Assembly (NCBI GenBank): GCA_028707125.1
Contig: JAQTUX010000002.1
Coordinates: forward strand, 446,046-510,045
DNA from: Candidatus Omnitrophota bacterium
GTDB lineage: Bacteria > Omnitrophota > Gorgyraeia > Gygaellales > JAQTUX01
Direction: 5' to 3'
Length of the DNA: 64,000 nt
In this document: in pieces, positions 24,001 through 27,070 of the stretch
Layout of the letters: every line of letters begins with the position of its first letter
Numbering within the stretch: the stretch's first letter is position 1
Notes under the pieces: model-generated
The model's input: the letters and a program-made list of their open reading frames with translations, nothing else
Databases searched by the model: none
Told to the model about the DNA's origin: nothing
Translations under genes and position numbers: made by a program

Positions 24001-26164
24001 TGTTATCAATAAAGGCGTCGCTGAAATTCTGTGTCCACCTGCCCGTGCCTGTCTTCTTATCTGCCGGAGCAATGGCATCAAAGACCTCATCAGGTATATA
24101 CATACCGGCAGCCCGCCTTGCTAATTCTCTATCAACACCGCCGGTTATATCCGAGTATCCCGCGGAAGAAGCGATGTAAGCGGCATTAATACCCGAAGCC
24201 AGCGTCCAGTTAAACAGGCCCACAGCCGTGGGGTACTTCTTCATTGTCTCTTCGCCGAATACCATCTCACCCAACATGGTTAAACCCACGGACATACCGG
24301 CGTTTATAACACCGTTGATAATTGAATTGGTCAGGGAGTATGACCCATCCTGGGTCTTAACCCACTGCAAGCCGCCTGCTGCCGGCAGGCGATAGGCGTA
24401 ATTTCCGGCAATGCTGCCTACTGAAGAACCAAGGACGCTCTGATAAATTTCAGGGACCCCTAATTCTGCCGCGCCCCACTGCGCCAGGCCCGAGACCGCC
24501 TGCGTGACCATATAGTTCTTGAATGTATTGCTGGAAAATACATGCGTAAAGCCGCTCATAAAGCCGGGGTCGGAAGCGCCAACGCTGAAAGAATAAGTAT
24601 TATTGCCGATGCGGTTGTTGTTATAAACGGTCCCGAATTGTTCGGCGCTCTTCATATCCTGGTAAGTGCCGATATCAGTATAGTTGGCCATGCCGCCCAA
24701 GGAATTGATCAGGCCGTTGGTTATCGCGGTGCCGCCTGCTATGCCGCCCAGGCCGCCGAGCGCCTGCGCTGCCAAAGGAGGAAGGCCCGCGTCAACTAAG
24801 GCATCGCCTAAGTATGTCTGTATCGTACCCTGGAGGCCGCCCTGGACCAGGCCCAGGCCTACGCCGGTAAGGATCTCGTGGCTCATCGCCGCCCTGCCCA
24901 GCCAACCCATGCTGTTGTTGAGCATCTCAGCGCCGAAGGCGCCGCCTGTCTGATAATCAAACGCCCTGAAAGCCGAGTCACTTCTTATCTGATTCTGTAT
25001 CCTCGCCTCTGCCCCATCCACCCCGACCATATTCTGGATACTGCCCGGGTCAAAGGCCGCCTGTAATCCGTAGGCAGCGCCCATACTCGTTGCCATACCG
25101 AATATCTGCGCGGTGGCAGGGCTCATATCCAGGTAGTAGACGCCGATGCCGGTCATTGCCTTGCCAAACTCGGCAACGCCCAACGCCATACCCAGCCCCT
25201 CTATTCCTCCGCCGATGCCAAGCTTGCCTAACATTGAACCCTCGGGGACCGGCAGGAAGCAAAGTCCTACTGTCAGGCCAAATGACAAGGCCGCGTCCCA
25301 GAAGTCGGTCTCAAGATAAGGCAGGTCCTCCTGTTCCAGTTCCAACCCGCCCAAAACGCCCTTGGCCTCTGTATCGCTTATCACGCCTATTCCATCTTTG
25401 CCCAGATAATAACCGCTGAAGCGCTCCAGAAATTTCTCCTTCGGCAGGAACTCCTCCTTACCTCTATCTATGAAATAAATATTATTATTATTCATATAGG
25501 TAACGAGGACGAAGTGCTGCGGCTCAAGGTGGGCGATAAAGGGCTTGCTGACCGCCTCTAATTCCCGGCCTTCTGCCATCTTAAGCGGCAGCATATCAAG
25601 GCCGAGTTCCCGGGCGACTTTATACAAGGCGAACAGTGAATTTCTCACCCTGCCCTGATGATCAGCGGCGGGACCGCTCAATATATCAACAAGGCCAAGC
25701 AGTATGGCGATCTCCTCCCTGCTTTGGCGCCCCGGATTATCTTTGATCAATTCATAAAGCACGTCCGCGGCGCAGGTTATGGGCTTGCTATCAGAAGCCC
25801 TCAGCCACTGCGATATATTCCTCACATCGGCCGCGGTCAAAAGCAGCGGCTTGTCTTTGCGGCGCGGATTGTGGACATCAAGGATAAGGTTCGGCGCGAG
25901 TTGTATGTTATATAAGGGCTTATAAAGGAATGGGCCGAGCGAATGGATTATATTTTCGCGGACTATGTATTCCGGATTGATCTCGGCGGACGGCTGCCCC
26001 TGAATGGATGAGACCGGCGAAGGCAAAGCAACTCCCCTAAGGTGGCTCCAGAGCACGGCAGGGTTATATTCAACAGCCCAGGAAACCTGCTCAGGCAGAA
26101 AAACAGCCACCACCAGAAGCGCGACTGCCTTTATCCAGATTTTCTTTCGCCAGTCAATAAACAT
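1..26164 (-). CDS. Giant exported multidomain protein (partial, C-terminus beyond window)
   Basis: Reading down from an ATG at 26164, the frame stays open to the left edge, giving at least 8,721 codons; I read most of it codon by codon without meeting a stop. The start is supported by an AGGA ribosome-binding element 7 nt upstream. In order I see a signal peptide, a C39-like peptidase domain (residues about 85-260), hydrophobic Gly/Ala segments (about 285-480) and a long beta-type region with recurring YFDxxG motifs. Then come a transglutaminase-like site (C4207/H4240/D4253), TPR-like helices, repeated hydrophobic modules (about 4,900-6,600), a charged coiled coil and an HExxH site (7253). 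A TPR-like stretch, a second transglutaminase-like site (C8171/H8199/D8216), a Ser/Gly/Pro linker and a JAMM-like site close the visible part. Giant proteins of this kind are known from Omnitrophota. Surface attachment or attack on other cells is inference only; no whole-protein homologue can be named. Confidence 0.9.
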   Translation of the reverse strand, partial: MFIDWRKKIWIKAVALLVVAVFLPEQVSWAVEYNPAVLWSHLRGVALPSPVSSIQGQPSAEINPEYIVRENIIHSLGPFLYKPLYNIQLAPNLILDVHNPRRKDKPLLLTAADVRNISQWLRASDSKPITCAADVLYELIKDNPGRQSREEIAILLGLVDILSGPAADHQGRVRNSLFALYKVARELGLDMLPLKMAEGRELEAVSKPFIAHLEPQHFVLVTYMNNNNIYFIDRGKEEFLPKEKFLERFSGYYLGKDGIGVISDTEAKGVLGGLELEQEDLPYLETDFWDAALSFGLTVGLCFLPVPEGSMLGKLGIGGGIEGLGMALGVAEFGKAMTGIGVYYLDMSPATAQIFGMATSMGAAYGLQAAFDPGSIQNMVGVDGAEARIQNQIRSDSAFRAFDYQTGGAFGAEMLNNSMGWLGRAAMSHEILTGVGLGLVQGGLQGTIQTYLGDALVDAGLPPLAAQALGGLGGIAGGTAITNGLINSLGGMANYTDIGTYQDMKSAEQFGTVYNNNRIGNNTYSFSVGASDPGFMSGFTHVFSSNTFKNYMVTQAVSGLAQWGAAELGVPEIYQSVLGSSVGSIAGNYAYRLPAAGGLQWVKTQDGSYSLTNSIINGVINAGMSVGLTMLGEMVFGEETMKKYPTAVGLFNWTLASGINAAYIASSAGYSDITGGVDRELARRAAGMYIPDEVFDAIAPADKKTGTGRWTQNFSDAFIDNIGTFRNDLFSFGGSLPFNTTFEGAVFGAKLWDLTGISSITSYADLYKGMGLNWRDQQLMPNAFSGWAKYTGTTLSSSASGILTQTLHAGLSQTGILPEKIIYHRFDTDKGGSFLLDMSRQKAWDIDQQKWAWSDAGNVRRVVGNSIWGPSSGSVLFNPDGSFKEVIAGAIKMHKGGITEHRGFQYEDKSIIIPENISSKIDQKLVRPDSSWVFSFGGNGGVLFDKNGKLLDGDPNRDSDIKRSFFSKMFDTIIPGESKDILPAGRAQYSWKALDGKKNAIPGLIKTGEILGVETWNERGQAASDFVLSNGIGAHVSDLNILPQNFVAADTADKNTLQAAALDSNWKGDIVKLDPAYSDPFEHQAAVRDLQRHIASYGAANKPNVPADYETIAKSDKINMIPNSKGDFAIFEGNGRDNRMRVNAVIGPTTPFGGINVSEGLRHEMILGKQIVHQHSYENGRDLGGYVINPEGERVLTQGIIGIVDNITGKNNLLVGQNIHRELPGQNFTIAYNKAADRIVYGGFESSYFRQGEVKQGKNIFKDIYLKEKHDLATGTRPFELNGELKMLDMRLKDSSEPPYLELTLDMTGEVPVPAVDIPQSFIKDGIIAKLPPELVSISALPDKQYEAAGYLAKIDNKWAQRKERAVNKNQTATTEIPAELSKVVRNAAVEDYKADNTEFTPAAGASILVQVPHDPRYGWNVDWSGTLHRNNIDLSFRNAPKEGIPFGSLRIQPEDNFKALYHATGEIAVAGNAVASLDIERINKWNGDTTFTKRLVGGSGKNLLEDRFAMNALSFKINDGKVAEFASADIKADFTTQFDNNGNAQDIELKKLEPFKTTTDNLMLARPVEAGKAINNANELKSVIAQSYFVEGADRRQIEFNDEDNLAVNGVPKVQTDAQPYFTDLKGEKNLGSAENILYFDGNSHRFQKDGYVLFNPISLMSSTSAPGFDYSTTFRDNTRVNFKEGATLNAWGYKFQSRVDNKQDYVKTHKGAITFIDPMIATPEAPVSTSLDYQVKDTDGKLKTRNMEFSGAYWEAAYDINGKATIDPASVKGTVSIDGGNPHKLGVSDDGSLLKITLGPEDGSRDVILGLEDRGIIKSVLGDKQEGKIGNIAVFKEGDALKWKVTEGESNLYFDIKSGIQTLFGTNLPEAFNKGGAAVGAYFDRLAKGAKGADISFILPGKFSTPALSEWNVKEDNKGIIITGTLSATGEEFKKEIPLSDIPALPSDISSLEASAGNTDADIVKALWRSKDGANNIIGAVMMDDRSAQPAASLHEQQGAALIQAMYQSAYEGGSRLDMALLGSGLTSFANLKKYGDFKEGVREVIENFARAGINVVDSAKQGITGAVEFSGTTLSALGVSFNAYVTAHPLNFVNASGVSGTITRPAGFDASAMTWQVNMPSSPAQYYFTQTGNLSTYTGLIDGARVYANQAVNSAEEAKQLVKEANLSHYEREITKGFRMLESGAEGLAQSLGIKDSIYAVGFAPEKGRESFLAATPYMGGQEVPVPVTITTSVGSKSLKPAEGLMQVGFSGSQPYAVAYVNGETAISSKADVKLGGLTGLIGASEFSARQRDDAPGLDLIEGKTTFAGAGQAGDLAELTRDVDIRLVVAPGSVVHSPAFDAAAATPAGNLAGYTLPGNLKDANTQTIAQIDASGNAIEDKRDMLLGNAVSFVNADYSVTPFMPHDSKNPISYFGYSTHKDAGVERLDTSFNVLRAREPFTLRMTDVTTLEFDLRKRGQDELAQDPGLSAYFVSNDLLQADSMKLVDGAGVERDVMHSNDKLAVQFEESDCLEATIEAKAASASGLGGDIGASALPQDMLPISTRLSDSDLSLMSDEGVIRFVSRKLDIIAGPANKAYFLLSETPGTLVSSNNLTFSGGIGLVEEDFETAIRINGIDYWNLKGNRVLSNGLLSPSTRPDMYSTVAYKQQAAAINTGLTGSNINERLISAIVPEEGSHGWGTVASAKAGGDWQYGKQVVDGRATRYQRAYDAAGNPLEDIQKAEGRVALGPKELSYTDNDNANNGKLYLQPQVVPEDSSGGSELPELADRLYSLRRFRDTIYEVTKGSPELGIEYDPKLAFTDTTGNYSLGQIDFSPAFRNARVSLEGFDSQHPFMPAIQQGSDGVYNGFNYLGGSNSVTFDKYGNATDYKIQGYKAFDGQQVSVVLKDPVDGIEGKTKVARLEWEKGDQGRPFFRKAEGLDRYLDAEGWHDVAASIGSVKPGDGIKEGDLTFVSRNIDDKMTRLPVVGSVVPGVEQGLKDQLEQAGKATPTTTSADVEKAAAGDYLVTAIGNKAIGQRVKIDSLSTLFSGSMSLDQRNMRYASISGPLDDFLTLITVEDNSKIHNVGSIAMSEGTLADGTMQEAYFDENGSFFSGTGRFEEFSPKGRIVGHSYTTNGLPTFGGYKVKGLPFTFEFSGSGPDAQQYVSVDEGVELYDNNFYWAAQKDGKIETGQTTFDSYKRIEQQIGEAKIGSILLEKMGDMAYVPPVLTSFSDLKKFYDNVEASAKSTAKGPATELEELNKIAEDSGIPGEVRSAPDKQDGQKILEQLAVAYAERFKDNHKLSPLKDGMVSGQSLLSTLITPFSAQLSQNTSKLTLGNSHYIKIVDENGKHIANKTGEELYFDAEGGYAGFRPDAESSITAIPGEVYNINDISYDPDGGLIAAGTPAPKLTHTFNIGIDGRVYLDVDLDNSLVSPERRIYDGKNISEQKFLRTAAVAAVERLNKNGEPVRHQGKLELVDSDLSRFTPPEQLVQSDQQKAFEEGKQRIEESRNQLIENFRNLSDQEKEEILKNPDKKKALAQNAMNLLSLNSGNSAGAVSMDEAVFSGMWESHPQLMNKIMFGSDEEFNANKDAAFAAYSDTYHMVYGMGLPVSDADRRNIHYLYPQSGPDGMVASGQRIVLDFSTEFNARAYQDTTGLIMKNTTGADAALIRLVDPQGKQAGNAVVAEDKTVYFKDGRIDLYSGRLSLEKQGTEGLLVSEDYIDEQGNYHNVAQRVDAIAKEFVMGRDGRLYNGVVKDSVKLSGSSTYSDMSDAGTVDVPFALDFKDIPGYGPDSEVGMLRLKPQGLAPFLPPAQMANDRLTLAVVQDIFQNIAESDREARSKFEAEHKDLSVEEMDEAYLEHVKNQKTELAKLVNDVADARAGIADKPAELRQAFDAEYDALHKAKTNFHEVEMVRDTANGMLMGKDQWLNVNLSGLLNGSISQDTQGLKLLNNAGDNTVYAKAVSPLGLPTADLLAANGSNIYFNENGQLSYFTGIHHLKSTDDLGQLILHVFKAKDGTVNVGGYRAEELALTYNIGKGKDAEGADTIDAYLDVIKDGSKLYTNAEGKVEVTGMTRVGLPSKAVVDAWEVKDRIGVDGNAISGVGSISLDGTISELSSPFTARFTNLDESPLKAEFVLPERVIGKVLDVLLPLIANEPAIQRIGAAESKPVYDKIDELKARGELNVENLRAEVDNDSKLVSFIFTEMKYNDKLKQEMLGPCVNFNAEGAAIAVKLGIPLRLAYGDMDKDGKWDHAFIVNTDTLEISDLTYLVEYSKDAVLKFGPDKSQEITWGKYKELAAGDKDKLKSIVGEAFAPQAIVDEQLTQYYLKVGRYADAQTRADNAYDTGRNVIGLADNFYNLALYNYNNGKNDVALQNINKAEELFKLYGDADGVALAAQLKAALAPSGTALPTAIAALSKALVNSIPLDPYLAALNQAVPAGTSLESGENGMGLVTFVNNEKYFVSRELGAPGSGILLVVDDKATEGKPAIVLKNGAEEARVTDNYGNIIVDSLGRGWDLISGQQVSAQAIASARTAQSEWEARNGIFPVKGEYTAQDQARAIEIGNAQLKGDLKYAEQKKEKLDKVLPGVQQGFMELLAYINTGKKDAASQKQKELINSIPEDMKDLRNLASNIPEDAYGLQLSIGDILSNMSLNAQKDIARAQEAIADHSLVEPGSHVNIALDKKGLDVLWQIAPGSAQVNPLTGRAQGVLYFDEGGRPRGALGRAWRPVADTGSAAIGALEENHLLMLTSAGPYIYSDAEIGRMIRTADGKGIDTKGLPDENWRFWELRKSDGTSVKLYTLGGSQEIVAAINTVGSALNSGLTYGQSGIEYGIGGIVWAYDKTLGRLHGSDAAPYWFNNAYYVGAYGKDAWTKGYSPMNSALQSENPWVRGIGYWGKAGQTFLEVYYGSQLLKLGVGARGLMIPSAAAVTDVAANWASMQYQGRPLSFGEDSLLAATFLLPGAGSKMGTSLGAKFLGWGAAGAEITGRAGFLYRASTATGNLIKSATSAPGVPFWTSAFLGYGHYNSAQYLGRPMTIGESVGTVAETYLYQGLGVSAVRGLAGGTWKILKGAGSYAGSWAKAGIKWVNASAVGRMSAGVMNWAGLHSRPLLNIAAVPVIGYAEKGVFGNDWSIDSLSDIAKIGAYGVATVGIANGLWYGRGIPGMIGDFARKYNVSGKLAKGLLWSSAVATGNLVAGYTVNGIWNHGQDGAWALPDSISDIADLSVKGLPITLTVLATYLLRKPIMKFASGFAGGMRGENVQEAANAITKPLLKAAYKAGFKTGDSALRTATAVKAQHNITKGINTPEIRQILDKNGIIIKGISKIGVVSGSAAAHPKLSLNLLAVPVVGYAEKGLYDKDWSMDSWSDAGKTFAYGGATVVAANLLYAGRNIPGKMFGFLSQYPVLVKTGKGLLWTTGAAAGTLASGYGVNGIWNRGQDDAWQLPNSSSDLIDLSLKGLMVTLPALGGYRWRTAIMKLAPKLYANVAGFVTKHPQATLNTLAVPVVGYIENGVFGNDWSIDSLSDIGKIGAYGAATVGIANGLWYGRGIPAKLTGFVTKHPQITLNALAAPVIGYAEKGLYEKDWSLDSWSEAGRSLGYGAATVIALNTPRLAMDLVSKYSAEAKALFKIAEIVTFNAAAGYILNGIENRGKEDAWKLPNSLSGQLALHLKGLQVTLPLAGVSWAGGKALNFLIPAIKNNPQIVHNLLLRVYKGLDYGRGLAVKAKDLAVYYPKALGRGFDEMTGLTKNTLGFLAGSTVIAKDEMYRPLVNSLGWGAQISGIMLDPGRTLIASAGRMGFGENLEGRVDAVKLKERKAFDQAMNEKFGYYAFIPGYVAGALDLALQAASHSYTIYAFSNPLETLKQALTLSTIMPQIAAGIGEEIKANPANMGRLAGSFTLGVLGFRYAGRQITKATNAPERLLAERNVFIEYTPLGMTYSRPLFSGKTKTDWLMRMADGSNMLFSELSAAQQWGYIAAGVYNQAANLTRLNTALSIGIPAWPMQGEDWSQKWGAIKNQSAYVAYGLDKVASASIGAAAIWNFAGAGYFKAANSNLARAIAQSNIVQAAAERTVLTPAAMMATGLALYHSGEQGDSVFANYVANAGLMIGGLGGMLLARNIRFSPVVSNPKSGLSRVFGESFIRTERAWDTSKGISYPLTYGLLGAAAGLGYGFYNNDITEPLDLAAYAAAGAIAGMLARHTPRIASFAIDTVSVAALVYGAKKAVFDPAVSLTENWISRHPERFNWKDASTPHLFSEYKGMPADLTTALIEGALVKSVTRFGARAWETYRKGRPEKAFYTNARGERVQSGAIREGVSGMWEGTRQSLSSWYRRGVEHPVFSDLGLIGAGGLLYAMGSFDSADLKGLGIENTTALKVVDALSLKGRAPAEALRVTGGIIAALGAMSLLAHPFGRYDINKPSLSQRIGGTGLAATKGLFYDVTARSAWNILSVIAPLYIAITATGAVAQEIMIPSQYTNFAKGLLSQTLGQFWITQRDAALLGIKATKEVYSDILDRYPSFNKLTDIVKFAAEMFTRSYSVGLYGEKDGKAKIGSFAELLENASLKDQWENLEKSNVSFAVALNLLFPLARHSFPNIKFANMGAKYQALAEGLEVFETPFKKVFEQSNKSSLSFMERTRLLGARLGTLVVNGTLQESLHEPAIDIVLLNFLPLPAQYVQLLEEILTPEGGIGNTYKSAWALKRSLSRQNSRVIGVSFSGSMDSQKTAAEDCLTGGNWDSWKNDRYALQAIADEGLPAGTEIIVDENGYIRTFEVGSENKWREFFGAQAEMVPLEAEYQAAAPEDRHAKLAEIQARASTETNPIRAEAANLFVAAKLKGEDGAARMIAGAMTGRKVIIISNDGFSAYNSDVADEHILPFKVNTQAIVEECLAGDETFSRSVMQEVGNLAAYTLPGGSLYQDEVTWRSALARALRPQLENAEAKMLHSYAQYLTSGQSRHLQRMQWFETEARRVMGVRALEEELAGVNRQDMGLFRKGLLQLNWYSLSRLGLGKAGELRGILREQLQKEDGEFKDAEFSVELKQLAKERDKIAKNSAMDAQTRKDKLKELKKREKQLTNIRGLKKMVGLDEIALHHYSQKAEFELLGRNKGYISRRMALDFLASNHDAYKQQFIGTGMSADDAEVKLAEVKRNVENSAEYDTKSVYNALIPVLNLNVNKDGRNIALTYLTQHLGGGATAAGQLMDTQSYELVEYGTLWDEGRMVTAQNQPNEARPIKIDAGQDLFSRRYDGGSVSISLNPTGIHDVIHELDHSIVKNVLGQAAVTRMPGDTDVDYARKLHKARVDALRNNPYTRPFLSALEQRMGNPAEDWDLDSLDLKEHNPNEVITEALSAISAADYINMASELMTGIDDRISLYFMRLMHRAKQDPGTNVFETVAGLSADQAIGITHNYELSRLKFKTQEQLDLQGRAYEVSNAAKDSVVAVFAEDNNMTGAQLRGAFVNEVYGISSSSAAEDAPAIVVQRDTSASSGRNTSIMGYQGPDRYLRAGDTFRLDAVVDVGGERVDQSYVFAVVKGEGAKLQLKEIDYSNGNRDSFEESLSGLTHTQKDAHLRQYDALWAVLDNLRNPFTPTWEDLSGLAAAGMAGGEALVQIRLKKKSIPLLGLSDEEKEAALEGLEAEERRILNASRRGLGSRYGFWQKIHEVFGSEERHSFPMGHYDDRVELSGIVRNGDIVSLQPFLSIPGAEGFRVGMQIMVTEDGFQFLDGRAISRATAVIAEQPLKVDGKDITARGFEKGTQLLIPALFKELGISGAQLPAGVEFLAEGAEQIIELDAGILRINPLLWQNMRRFGKLGIAATVKGLPAAARTGIAAIDEMMDKIAANKGVVSVEMAREALNAVNDAKQNKDKLTEPQIEKKARQQAAAINGWLCLDDDKATILAEIKLDDGKVLRPAAGGYLPYGFERKTGVDSIDLVDNEGDPWIVSETGKDGHTVFMPLKITRKQGENISSDDEHPLILQGEINILKGKDGSIKSVTKEVMAADKEDNEFKVTLDNNGEMDIQPWNIRPVQIIPVGTPIDDYKGQPLVLREELKIGAIVNGALQPPEALASTADLKHFFRIALQQDGSIALTPVGPVSSSTAEAKVEKARVLAERGDIIGAIDLYDKAISQFKDIHAEDDLAIAESELSNLKKQKDITAITRIDALEKVVESLYGHINMYLPDGAACMTRNTVFGQLLKIFDPAWEVELVNNDAHWYLYVTPGTGHETLVVDVYPKGASVYSGEFRVLRTNEAAEIVGHMGVNWYKGGEIVGEFKIPEGNALVALEGDHPYRYTVEGNTDILVRSQYMLKSFFSAGRDKARKNSQQAPKDGPTGTPASSQQPLGMPQAPTGGNNIGNSPSNTAGSAASQTILQSPIILPMPATVGMGIPLDQMFAMLSGSSSATGAGGISGAAGFAQSQVVEPEAGKHIDRRGAGSAVADSKNANESGLPAENTGRGQGAQSVSSGSGNGNSGSSSATTGKAYIAPILPPVEQLQRAADAVLVASSAVIERYETSPPVAVEQNTEQTAGGIRVYAGSLFKTVPHNEVPEFDPILIRKDGKSTTFDGEAIISRADVDELILHQRSVIRIIPAEVEVGRAVRLWALHKECNKRRNTQNTEVAMITAVYGGATHTRFIEGGRNAIPVYYIMQWLAELYEKQGVQFVDLLEMAHTHPSLKGTTHLGYGPLNSEDIYRATDFVYKRFPYINAVRITMVTQAWCRNYLGAQDDAYFTRPHVIE
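100..370 (-). other. JAMM/MPN-like site in giant protein
   Basis: MAHTHP (194-205 holds HTHP) is followed after a loop by PLNSEDI, with Ser at 149-151 and Asp at 143-145. A conserved-looking Glu (359-361, NTEVAMI) precedes it. Glu ... HxHP ... S-x(1-2)-D is the zinc-ligand pattern of JAB/MPN (JAMM) isopeptidases and peptidases. The HP-to-Ser loop is somewhat longer than the textbook motif, so this is a candidate only. Confidence 0.4.
690..1235 (-). other. Low-complexity Ser/Gly/Pro/Gln linker in giant protein
   Basis: Residues about 8310-8490 are dominated by Ser, Gly, Ala, Asn, Pro and Gln (for example SGSGNGNSGSSS). This is a disordered tether between the second transglutaminase-like domain and the JAMM-like C-terminal region. 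Confidence 0.7.
1500..1665 (-). other. Transglutaminase-like domain 2 in giant protein
   Basis: Residues about 8167-8222. Cys8171 (GAACMTRNTVF), His8199 (DAHWYLYV) and Asp8216 (LVVDVYP) again follow the Cys/His/Asp order of the transglutaminase-like fold, with W directly after His. The sequence differs from domain 1. Confidence 0.5.
4150..4420 (-). other. HExxH zincin-like site in giant protein
   Basis: IHDVIHELDHS places an HExxH motif at residues 7253-7257 (4394-4408), with hydrophobic helix positions before it. Candidate third ligands Glu7330 and Glu7334 occur about 75 residues later in NPNEVITEALSAI, as in gluzincin-type metallopeptidases. A zinc peptidase is likely if this is not a chance motif; helical context and the downstream Glu argue against chance. 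Confidence 0.55.
4950..5130 (-). other. Charged coiled-coil segment in giant protein
   Basis: A Lys/Glu-rich stretch with heptad-like spacing (KQLAKERDKIAKN, KLKELKKREKQL) predicts a coiled coil, between the hydrophobic modules and the HExxH site. Confidence 0.55.
9180..10880 (-). repeat. Repeated hydrophobic modules inside giant gene
   Basis: Modules of about 60 residues alternate: one type carries GYAEKGLYxxDWSxDSxSDxGK and a following YGxATV strand, the other GYxxNGIWNxGQDxAW. At DNA level 9548-9664 and 10709-10825 are nearly identical over 117 bp and lie exactly 387 codons apart. The pair around 9413-9500 and 10086-10170 is also clearly related. Nearby segments are strongly hydrophobic and could be membrane helices. 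The pattern shows in-frame tandem duplication. Confidence 0.8.
13010..13250 (-). other. TPR-like helical segment in giant protein
   Basis: Directly after the first transglutaminase-like domain, two or three helical hairpins carry TPR spacing (YYLKVGRYADA, FYNLALYNYNNGKNDVAL). Such repeats usually bind other proteins. A second TPR-like stretch lies near 1790-1910, next to the second transglutaminase-like site. Confidence 0.5.
13379..13657 (-). other. Transglutaminase-like domain 1 in giant protein
   Basis: Residues about 4170-4262. Cys4207 (GPCVNFNAEG), a GIPLRLAYG strand, His4240 (WDHAFIV) and Asp4253 follow the order and spacing of the transglutaminase-like cysteine protease core. It may act as an amidase, peptidase or crosslinking enzyme; the substrate is unknown. 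Confidence 0.6.
25385..25912 (-). other. C39-like cysteine peptidase domain in giant protein
   Basis: Residues about 85-260. Cys131 lies in a PITCAADVL context, His217 in EPQHFVLV and Asp233 in YFIDRG. The 16-residue His-to-Asp spacing and the HFVxV/IDRG strands match peptidase C39, the bacteriocin-leader peptidase fold. C39 domains usually cleave double-Gly leaders of ABC-exported substrates, but no ABC transporter is fused here. A role in self-processing is possible but unproven. Confidence 0.65.
26075..26164 (-). other. Signal peptide of the giant protein
   Basis: Residues 1-30 have a charged N-region (RKK), a hydrophobic core rich in Val, Ala and Leu and a likely cleavage site after Ser-Trp-Ala. 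This indicates Sec-dependent export of the whole polypeptide. Confidence 0.8.
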
Positions 26165-26172
26165 AGCTTATC

Positions 26173-27069
26173 CTAAAATCCGAACGTCCCTCCCCGCATA
26201 AATTGCAACAATATCGGCCCGGCCACCATGATCAAAACCATCGGCAGAATGCAAAACAACAAGGGAAACAGCAATTTGATCGGCGCCTTCAGGGCCATCT
26301 CTTCCCCGTTCTGAAAACGCCGTATGCGCATCTCTTCCGACTGTATCTTCAGCGCCTCTCCCATAGGAGAACCCATCCTGTCCGCCTGAAGCAGCGTCCT
26401 TGTGAAAGACGACATCTCTACCATGTTGACCCTGTAAGAAAGGTTCTTCAGCGCCTCCCTCCTTGTGCGGCCCACCTGCGTCTCTCTATACATCATCGCC
26501 AGCTCTTCAGTTAGAGGGCATTTCTTAAAATCCCTGATGACCCTGCCCACCGCGAGCATAAAATCAAGGCCGGCGCCGACGCACAGGTAGAGCAGGTCAA
26601 TGACAAAAGGCAGGTCTCGTGATATGGACCTTTGCCTCTTTTGCACCCGGCTCCTTAACCAGAGGTCAGGAAGAATAAACCCGATCGCCAAGCCCGCCGC
26701 TATATACAGCGGCCGGTTAAAAAATATTATGGAAACAACAATGCCTGCTAACGCGGTTGAGACAAACTTGAAGCTAAGGAACTCCAAAGGATTTAAAGGA
26801 TATCCCGCCATAAGCAGTTTCCTCTCCAACCCCTTTAATTTAAGGCGCTTGCTTAACGGCCTGACAACAGGCAGGAACGCGTCAAGAAATTTGCGCAAAG
26901 GGTTCCTCTCCCTTTTTTCGGATTCAAGAGCGGCGATATCCAGGCTTTCCTGTTCATCCTCGGAAAGATACGCCTCTTCTCTTTTGGTAAAAGGAGACGA
27001 CAGCTCAAAGGCGAGAAGGACTATCGCCGTAAAAATAAGGCAGTACGCGGATATCAATAATATGCCCAT
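26173..27069 (-). CDS. tadC: TadC-like Flp pilus inner-membrane platform protein
   Basis: 298 aa. This is a type II secretion F-domain (T2SSF) protein of the Tad pilus, expected to form the inner-membrane platform with TadB. It has an N-terminal membrane segment, a charged linker, two central hydrophobic helices, the T2SSF-type stretch GSPMGEALKIQSEEMR and paired C-terminal helices (PIKLLFPLLFCILPMVLIMV). The start has an AGAGGTGTGAG ribosome-binding element and lies 1 nt after tadB. Its stop is 8 nt before the giant gene's start, which ties that gene to the pilus operon. Confidence 0.9.
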   Translation of the reverse strand: MGILLISAYCLIFTAIVLLAFELSSPFTKREEAYLSEDEQESLDIAALESEKRERNPLRKFLDAFLPVVRPLSKRLKLKGLERKLLMAGYPLNPLEFLSFKFVSTALAGIVVSIIFFNRPLYIAAGLAIGFILPDLWLRSRVQKRQRSISRDLPFVIDLLYLCVGAGLDFMLAVGRVIRDFKKCPLTEELAMMYRETQVGRTRREALKNLSYRVNMVEMSSFTRTLLQADRMGSPMGEALKIQSEEMRIRRFQNGEEMALKAPIKLLFPLLFCILPMVLIMVAGPILLQFMRGGTFGF

Positions 27070-27070
27070 C

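Noticed and set aside
1-26100. Many plus-strand open frames of 60-150 codons
   Set aside because: They lie opposite the giant frame, mostly in one fixed phase, lack ribosome-binding sites and have low-complexity Ser/Leu/Ala-rich sequence. They are antisense shadows.
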